The translations under genes were made by a program, and so were the position numbers. Of a stretch of DNA of 64,000 nucleotides, positions 58,595-64,000 are shown piece after piece (the stretch's first letter is position 1; every line of letters begins with the position of its first letter). The stretch is taken from NCBI GenBank assembly GCA_002331385.1, contig DCYB01000010.1, positions 124,001-188,000 of the forward strand. Direction: 5' to 3'. The DNA comes from Comamonadaceae bacterium UBA2121 (GTDB taxonomy: Bacteria; Pseudomonadota; Gammaproteobacteria; Burkholderiales; Burkholderiaceae_C). The notes beneath the pieces were generated by a model. It worked only from the letters and a program-made list of their open reading frames with translations, had not been told where the DNA came from and did no database searches.

Positions 58595-60600
58595 AGCTCG
58601 ATTCCGTCGTTGGGGTCGAGGGATGCCAGCCGGGCCGTGCGCTGCATGGCCGGATCAAGCTGGCGAGGAAGGGGAAGCGGCAGGTCGTCGTCATCGAGCA
58701 GGCCGAGGTCGGCAGTGCTGGTGGCCAACTCGGGGTCGTAGGCGACGGTTTCGGAAAGCTCGGGCTGGCGGCGTGGGCCGCCGTCGTCGGCGCTGCCGAT
58801 GCCCTCGACGGCTTCGGTAGCCGGGGCGGCTGGAACAGCGGGAATCGCCAGGCCACTCCAATCGTCAGCGCGTGCCGGAGGAACATCGGCATAGCGCCCG
58901 GCAGCCAGCACAGGCGGCTTCAGCACGCGGCGCTTGAAATTGGTGTCCGCGTAATAGCGCAACTTCTTGGCCTTGATCGGTGCCACGCTGGATACCATCA
59001 CCACGGCCTCGTCGGTCGGTAGCTGCATCACCTCGCCCGGCGTGAGCAGCGGGCGGGCCGTCTCCTGGCGCGACACCATGAGGTGCCCCAGCCACGGCGC
59101 GAGCCGGTGGCCGGCGTAGTTGCGCTGCGCGCGCAGCTCGGTGGCGGTGCCGAGGGTTTCGGAGATGCGCTTGGCCGTGCGCTCGTCGTTCGTGGCGAAC
59201 GTCACCCGGACATGGCAGTTGTCCAGAATCGAGTGGTTCTGCCCATACGCCTTGTCGATCTGGTTCAGGCTTTGCGCGATGAGGAAACTGCGGATGCCGT
59301 AGCCCGCCATGAAGGCCAAGGCCGTCTCGAAGAAATCCAGGCGCCCCAGGGCCGGGAACTCATCGAGCATCAGCAGTAGCTTGTGACGGCGCTCGATGCC
59401 GTCGGAGCCGTCCAGCGATTCGGTGAGGCGCCGCCCGATCTGGTTGAGGATCAGACGGATCAGCGGCTTGGTGCGCGAAATATCCGAGGGCGGCACCACC
59501 AGGTACAACGACACCGGATGTTCGGCGGCGATCAGGTCGGCGATGCGCCAATCGCAGCGCGACGTGACTTCGGCTACCGTCGGGTCGCGGTACAGGCCAA
59601 GGAACGACATGGCCGTGGACAGCACGCCCGAGCGTTCGTTGTCGGATTTGTTCAGGACTTCACGCGCAGCCGAGGCGACGACCGGATGCGGGCCACCACC
59701 TTCCACACTCACCAGATGCCGCGTGGTCATCATCCGGTGCAGCGTCACCTCGAACGGGCAAGCCGGATCACTGAGGAAGTTCGCTACGCCGCGCAGCGTC
59801 TTGTCTTCGCCTGCGTACAGCACATGCAGGATGGCGCCGACCAGCAGCGCGTGCGAAGTCTTCTCCCAATGGTTGCGGCGTTCGAGCGCGCCTTCGGGAT
59901 CGACCAAGATGTCCGCGATGTTCTGTACGTCGCGCACCTCGTGCGCGCCGCGTCGAACTTCCAGTAGCGGGTTGTAGGCCGCCGACTTCGCATCCGTCGG
60001 GTTGAACAGCAGGCAGTGCGAGAAGCGCGAGCGCCAGCCGGCAGTGATCTGCCAGTTTTCGCCCTTGATGTCGTGGACGACGGCGGACGCCGGCCAGCTC
60101 AACAGCGTCGGCACCACCAGGCCGACGCCCTTGCCGGAGCGCGTCGGCGCGAAGGTCAGGACGTGTTCCGGGCCTTCGTGCCGCAAGTACTGGCCGTGGT
60201 GTTGGCCAAGGAAGACGCCCGCCGGGCTCGATAACCCAGCCTTGCGAATGTCATCCGCGTTCGCCCAGCGTGCCGAGCCGTAGGTGGTGACGAGGCGTGA
60301 TTGGCGCGAACGCCAGATCGACATGCCGATGGCGACCAGCACGGCGACAAGGCCGCTGCCACCGGCAATCGCACCACCGATGTCAAAAACACGGGGCGCG
60401 TAGGCGTCGAAGAAGAACCACCACTCGAACAGCCGCCACGGGTGGTAGACCGGCGTGCCCAGGAAATCGAACCAGGGCGAGCCAAGGCGTACTTGATAGC
60501 CAAGGGCTGCTGCCGTCCATTGTGTGGCTGCCCACACGCCGGCGATCACGATGCCGAATACAACGGCAATCTGACCGAACAGCACGTTCGTCCCTTGCAT
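58591..60600 (-). CDS. traG: Conjugal transfer coupling protein TraG (VirD4-like)
   Basis: A 669-residue ATPase that brings the DNA-relaxase complex to the mating channel. Two N-terminal membrane segments (about residues 8-30 and 55-85) are followed by Walker A FAPTRSGKGVGLVVPTLL near residue 140 and Walker B LLMLDEFPALGRLDFFE near residue 405, with AQSLNQIDKAYG after it. The start at 60600 (MQGTNVLFGQIAVVFG) is chosen over a longer frame. It is the first gene of the operon; a terminator and the EexN-type gene lie upstream. Confidence 0.95.
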   Translation of the reverse strand: MQGTNVLFGQIAVVFGIVIAGVWAATQWTAAALGYQVRLGSPWFDFLGTPVYHPWRLFEWWFFFDAYAPRVFDIGGAIAGGSGLVAVLVAIGMSIWRSRQSRLVTTYGSARWANADDIRKAGLSSPAGVFLGQHHGQYLRHEGPEHVLTFAPTRSGKGVGLVVPTLLSWPASAVVHDIKGENWQITAGWRSRFSHCLLFNPTDAKSAAYNPLLEVRRGAHEVRDVQNIADILVDPEGALERRNHWEKTSHALLVGAILHVLYAGEDKTLRGVANFLSDPACPFEVTLHRMMTTRHLVSVEGGGPHPVVASAAREVLNKSDNERSGVLSTAMSFLGLYRDPTVAEVTSRCDWRIADLIAAEHPVSLYLVVPPSDISRTKPLIRLILNQIGRRLTESLDGSDGIERRHKLLLMLDEFPALGRLDFFETALAFMAGYGIRSFLIAQSLNQIDKAYGQNHSILDNCHVRVTFATNDERTAKRISETLGTATELRAQRNYAGHRLAPWLGHLMVSRQETARPLLTPGEVMQLPTDEAVVMVSSVAPIKAKKLRYYADTNFKRRVLKPPVLAAGRYADVPPARADDWSGLAIPAVPAAPATEAVEGIGSADDGGPRRQPELSETVAYDPELATSTADLGLLDDDDLPLPLPRQLDPAMQRTARLASLDPNDGIEL

Positions 60601-60733
60601 GACCTTGCCTCCAATCACGGCACACGGAGGTGCCGCAGCACGGAGGATCAAGGCGCGTGCGCAGGCCGGTCAAAGGCCGTTATGGCGGTAATTCAGGCTG
60701 AAAAGGCCAGATTTCTTGCAGGGGCGAAGACAA

Positions 60734-60766
60734 TAAAAACGCCGCGAACGCGGGCGCGTTGTGGCG
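60734..60766 (-). terminator. Terminator-like hairpin between eexN and traG
   Basis: On the minus strand ACGCC-acAACGC pairs imperfectly with GCGTT-cgcGGCGT (60738-60766), followed by TTTTTATT. It would separate transcription of the lysR-eexN pair from the traG operon. The remaining bases up to 60600 should hold the traG promoter. Confidence 0.6.
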
Positions 60767-60817
60767 TATGGAGGTAATAGTGAGAGCTTCGTCGCAGCGA
60801 TACGACAGCAGCGGACG

Positions 60818-61048
60818 TTACTTCGTCTTTTGCTCCGGCCGATCACCGAAGAAGCGTCGGTTGGCGGCTTCGGCCGCGCGCACGCAGAGTTCATCACTGA
60901 CCTTTGCGCGATCCTCCTTGCATTGGCGCTGGAGTTCCTTGATGCGGTCGGGATGGGCCACAAGGTAGTCCACGGTTTCCGAAGGTTGGGATTGGCCACA
61001 TGCGGTCAGCGTGGCGGTCATCATCATCAGCGGCAGCACTTTGTTCAT
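60818..61048 (-). CDS. EexN family entry-exclusion lipoprotein
   Basis: A 76-residue lipoprotein with lipobox TLTACGQS (Cys at residue 17). The short mature domain VDYLVAHPDRIKELQRQCKEDRAKVSDELCVRAAEAANRR-type pattern (two cysteines) is the EexN family pattern, linked to exclusion of a second conjugative element. It lies 13 bases downstream of a LysR gene and upstream of traG. Its domain resembles that of TrbK (AADPSRLHALRTQC) in the same element. Confidence 0.82.
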   Translation of the reverse strand: MNKVLPLMMMTATLTACGQSQPSETVDYLVAHPDRIKELQRQCKEDRAKVSDELCVRAAEAANRRFFGDRPEQKTK

Positions 61049-61061
61049 GGTTCCAGTCCTT

Positions 61062-61988
61062 TCATCGGGTAGGAGGAGATCCTTCGCCGGTGTTCAGGTG
61101 ATCCGCTGAATCAATGAAGGTCACTCGTTCGATGAACCGGGCCAGCATCTGAGAAGGCTCCGCATCACGGCACAGCAGATAGGTACTCAGCATTGGCGGC
61201 TTGCCCGCCAACGGACGACCTACGATGCCTAACTCTCGGCAGGATGCTATATGCGCCGTGCCTGCCAGGCCCAAAGCCAGACCGGCAGATACCAAAGCCA
61301 TCATCACGTCAAAGGTCGCTACGCGCTGGACTATCAATGGCTCCTGATTGAGTTTGCGGAGGAAACGATCGACTTGGCGAGCATGGCCTTCGCACACCGC
61401 GGGGTCGCCGAGCACCAACGGGTGACGTAGTACCTCTTCCGGCGGGACACGCTTATGGGCAAGTAGCGAATGGCGAGCAGGCACCGCTACCATCAGTTCA
61501 TCCTCCCAAGCAGGTGTGACCAAGATACCGTCGCCTCCATCCTCTGCCATCGAAAAACCTGCGTCATACAGATCTTCATGCAAACCCTTGATCTGCTGCC
61601 CGAGCGGCACCTCAAACAGACGTATCTCAACTTCGGGGTCCTCTTCACGGCATCGCGCCAGCAAAGTTGACAACCGTGCGGGTGTTACCCCATCAGACAC
61701 GGCAATGCGTAACTGGCCGAAAAATCCGTTGGCGGCCGACTTGACGCCATCACGGGCCTGATCCAACGCGGTAAAAATGCGCGGGACATGCTCCAGAAGC
61801 TGTCGCCCGGCACGGGTTAGTTGAGTGTTTCGGGTAGTACGAATGAATAAACGAACACCAAGCTCCTCTTCCAATTCTTTGATAGTGCGTGAAAGTGGAG
61901 ATTGGTCGATATGTAGCCGTTCAGCGGCGCGAGCGAAATGAAGCTCCTCCGCAACGATGAGAAAACAGCGAAGATGTCGAAGCTCCAT
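61062..61988 (-). CDS. LysR family transcriptional regulator of the element
   Basis: A 308-residue regulator. The helix-turn-helix is at residues about 1-60 (MELRHLRCFLIVAEELHF and AAERLHIDQSPLSRTIKELE); the rest is the type 2 periplasmic-binding-like effector domain. The ATG at 61988 is preferred over a GTG nine bases upstream because GGAG lies eight bases before it and MELRHLR is the canonical LysR start. A LysR gene (traR) at this place is usual in Tn4371-type elements; the effector is unknown. Confidence 0.88.
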   Translation of the reverse strand: MELRHLRCFLIVAEELHFARAAERLHIDQSPLSRTIKELEEELGVRLFIRTTRNTQLTRAGRQLLEHVPRIFTALDQARDGVKSAANGFFGQLRIAVSDGVTPARLSTLLARCREEDPEVEIRLFEVPLGQQIKGLHEDLYDAGFSMAEDGGDGILVTPAWEDELMVAVPARHSLLAHKRVPPEEVLRHPLVLGDPAVCEGHARQVDRFLRKLNQEPLIVQRVATFDVMMALVSAGLALGLAGTAHIASCRELGIVGRPLAGKPPMLSTYLLCRDAEPSQMLARFIERVTFIDSADHLNTGEGSPPTR

Positions 61989-62030
61989 TGTGCTCACTCC
62001 ACTTTAATTCGTCTAATTTCATTTGCGCGG

Positions 62031-62453
62031 CTAATTAATTAGCCTTTGCCAGAGTGCTGACAGCCAAACCCCCCCGGTCAACAAAGTGGCTAACAGCACG
62101 GCAGCGCTTCCCATGTCCTTTGCACGCTTTGATAGCTCATGCCATTGAGGGCCAATACGATCAATCGCCGATTCCACAGCAGTATTGAGCAGCTCCACAA
62201 TCATCAAAATAAGGATACTTCCTGAGAGAAGAGCGACCTCCACCCAGCCCCGCCCCAACCAGAAGGCCAATGGGACCAACACAAAGGAAAGTACTGACTC
62301 AAGTCTAAAGGCCGGCTCATTCCATCCAGCGCGCAATCCCTGAATTGAGTAATGGGAGGCATGCCAAACTCTCAATATTCCTCGGCGAGATTTTTGTTTA
62401 TTTTCGAATGCGGACAAGGGCGCAGTTGTGACCGTGTGTTTTTCATCTTTCAT
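62031..62453 (-). CDS. dgkA: Diacylglycerol kinase
   Basis: A 140-residue integral-membrane kinase that phosphorylates diacylglycerol to phosphatidate. After a hydrophilic 25-residue N-terminal extension come three membrane helices; the active-site segment VELLNTAVESAIDR is at residues 86-99 and is followed by HELSKRAKDMGSAAVLLA, the family hallmark. It starts 11 bases after the phosphoethanolamine transferase gene on the same strand. This pairing makes sense: transfer of phosphoethanolamine from phosphatidylethanolamine leaves diacylglycerol, which DgkA recycles. The GC content appears lower than in the transfer genes, so it is probably cargo. Confidence 0.93.
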   Translation of the reverse strand: MKDEKHTVTTAPLSAFENKQKSRRGILRVWHASHYSIQGLRAGWNEPAFRLESVLSFVLVPLAFWLGRGWVEVALLSGSILILMIVELLNTAVESAIDRIGPQWHELSKRAKDMGSAAVLLATLLTGGVWLSALWQRLIN

Positions 62454-62464
62454 GAGAATAACTC

Positions 62465-64000
62465 TTACATATTCTTATCATCACAGCCAAAGAAAAAATC
62501 GAAATTCTTGTCGTACTCAATTGTTTTAACCTGCATTAGCCCCAAGACAGACGGAAACAATGCGTCGTGATTCGCATAAGAGCGGGCTCGCGCACTCAAA
62601 CAGCCAATATTCAGCCCGCGACTTTGCGTAAACGTTGAAGAGAACCACATAACCAAAGGAACACGAGTCTGCTCTTGTGGAGCAATCGAATAAGGCATAC
62701 CGTGCAGAAAAAGTCCCTTCTCGCCCAGGGATTCGCCGTGATCCGAGACGAATATCATAGCTGTGTCGTAGTCGGAAAGCCCCTGCAACTTTTTGATGAC
62801 TTGGGTTAGGAAATGATCTGTGTAGAGAATAGCGTTGTCGTAGCTATTCACGATCTGTTCGCGGGTGCATTTCCCCATTTCCGGTGTGTCGCATGTTGGG
62901 ATGAATTTGCGATACGCTGCTGGGTATCGTTGAAAGTAGCTCGGGCCATGATTTCCAAGCTGGTGCAAAAAAATCACACGATCACCGGGAATTTTTCGAG
63001 CCTGAGCTGGTAAGTCTTCAAGCAAAATCTCATCGAAACACCGACCATCAACGCATAAAGAGGGACTTTGTGCACTCCCTAGGTGTTGATATTCGAGACC
63101 ATCGCACACCCCTTTGCAGCCTGACTGGTTATCCCTCCACAAGGTGGTAATACCGGCGCGCTCCAGAACATGCAGTAAGGATTGGTGTGAGCGAATCTTG
63201 TCCTCATCGTAGTTTCGGCGACCAAAGGACGAGAACATGCAAGGCACAGAAACCTCGGTGTTAGTTCCACAGGAGTGCATGTCGGAGAAATTGATCACAC
63301 CCATCTGAGTCAATTGAGGCGTTGTTTCGCGTGCATAGCCGTTCAATCCCCAGTTTTGGGCGCGAGCCGTCTCACCTACGACGAAGACTAATAAACGTGG
63401 CCGACTGCCTTCGGGCCTGACTGTTGCGACGGCATCAGCTCCAATGGTTTTTTTTCAGCGGATTGCGTGATAGAGGAACCTTTCAGTGCCTTTGGCAAGC
63501 CCACCAAATAGTTTCCCGGTGTAATCAAGTATCGAACTTCGCGATGATTTCTCATCAGTGCGGACATGTCCTGAAATGACAGCATGGCACCACCTGAAAT
63601 CATCAGTGCCGAAAACAGCATCAATCCCATACGCCACACGGTTGCTTTCAGCCAAGTACGCCCGATCAATCGGATTCGCCAAAGCAAAATAATCGGCACT
63701 ACTGCCAGCAGGCTTAGTGGAGCAATCAATGCAGGCGTCAGTAGCTCGCGACTTTCCTTGAAGTCTGTGGCTAGAACATTGCGCAACATGCTCGAATCGA
63801 GGTAGATATGAAAGCTGCGCATGTAGTGTGTCGCGAGGGCAGAGGCAACAAACAGCACCGCAAGTAAAACCTTGGCATTCCAGCGCCACACAATCAAACT
63901 CAACAGCAGACTATGAATTCCCACCAAAAACAGCAGTACGGATGTGCCCATGCGTAAGCTGGACTGGATGCCTAAGGCGCTACTCCAAAATAGACCATTG
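62465..64000 (-). pseudogene. Lipid A phosphoethanolamine transferase (EptA/MCR-like), frameshifted and cut by the window edge
   Basis: Two adjacent frames form one gene. The upstream frame (64000 down to about 63455) gives the N-terminal membrane domain with several helices and the motif HYMRSFHIYLDSSMLRNVLA. The downstream frame gives the periplasmic sulfatase-fold domain: VVGETARA (zinc-binding Glu), SCGTNTEVSVPCM (Thr nucleophile), LWRDNQSGCKGVCDG, LGNHGPSYFQRYP and VSDHGESLGEKG (Asp-His zinc ligands). The frames part at a run of eight A on the coding strand (63448-63455); nine A would restore one frame of about 511 visible residues. The first roughly 30-35 residues lie outside. The layout resembles MCR-5 from memory. 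Either a sequencing slip, a dead gene, or a phase-variable one. Confidence 0.85.

Overview
The window reads as a high-GC betaproteobacterial chromosome, most likely of the order Burkholderiales and family Comamonadaceae (Comamonas/Delftia-like). The reasons are the gene neighbourhoods (tandem cyclophilins, TPR lipid-export-type periplasmic protein, cysS, accA, tilS, lysC, tRNA-Ser; dnaG-rpoD), an RpoD with a long Lys/Ala-rich N-terminal tail, and the GC-rich codon use. Species is not decided here; it is inferred from family style only.

Layout. (1) 1-8.1 kb is conserved housekeeping: two cyclophilin-type isomerases (cytoplasmic and periplasmic), a periplasmic TPR protein, cysS, an AlkA-like glycosylase, accA, tilS, lysC and a tRNA-Ser(GCT) with its terminator. 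(2) 8.1-11.2 kb, directly behind the tRNA, is gene-poor: a DUF3892 protein, a small membrane protein, and about 1 kb of strikingly AT-rich DNA. (3) 11.27-24.29 kb is one gene for a giant (about 4341 aa) repeat adhesin of the BapA/LapA type: BapA-like N-terminus, a six-module immunoglobulin-like block repeated four to five times with a period near 626 residues, a Pro/Glu-rich hinge, an FG-GAP/VCBS-like propeller with Asp/Asn-rich calcium loops, and an RTX-type C-terminus expected to be exported by a type I system that is not in the window. (4) 24.3-48.0 kb is again chromosomal: FKBP isomerase, HxlR regulator, ketopantoate-reductase-like enzyme, rpoD, dnaG, acyl-CoA ligase, marR plus a Bcr/CflA-type efflux pump, phospholipase-D-type lipoprotein, malate/lactate-type dehydrogenase, gamma-glutamyltransferase, DTW-domain tRNA modification enzyme, divergent katA and type II NADH dehydrogenase, a trypsin-like lipoprotein, and a PAS-LuxR regulator divergent from the 3-oxoacid CoA-transferase pair scoAB. 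(5) From about 48.1 kb to the right edge lies the transfer end of an integrative conjugative element of the Tn4371 family: traG, a CopG-like protein, trbBCDEJKLFGI and a DUF2274 protein in one tightly overlapped minus-strand operon, preceded by an EexN-type lipoprotein and a LysR regulator. Its far end and integrase are outside the window.

The right edge carries what looks like cargo with lower GC than the transfer genes: dgkA and, upstream of it, a lipid A phosphoethanolamine transferase gene of the EptA/MCR family. That transferase is broken in this sequence by a one-base shift at a run of eight A residues, although all catalytic motifs are retained in the downstream frame; its first roughly 30-35 codons lie beyond the window. 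The most noteworthy items are this shifted EptA/MCR-like gene with dgkA on a conjugative element, and the higher-order repeat structure of the giant adhesin.
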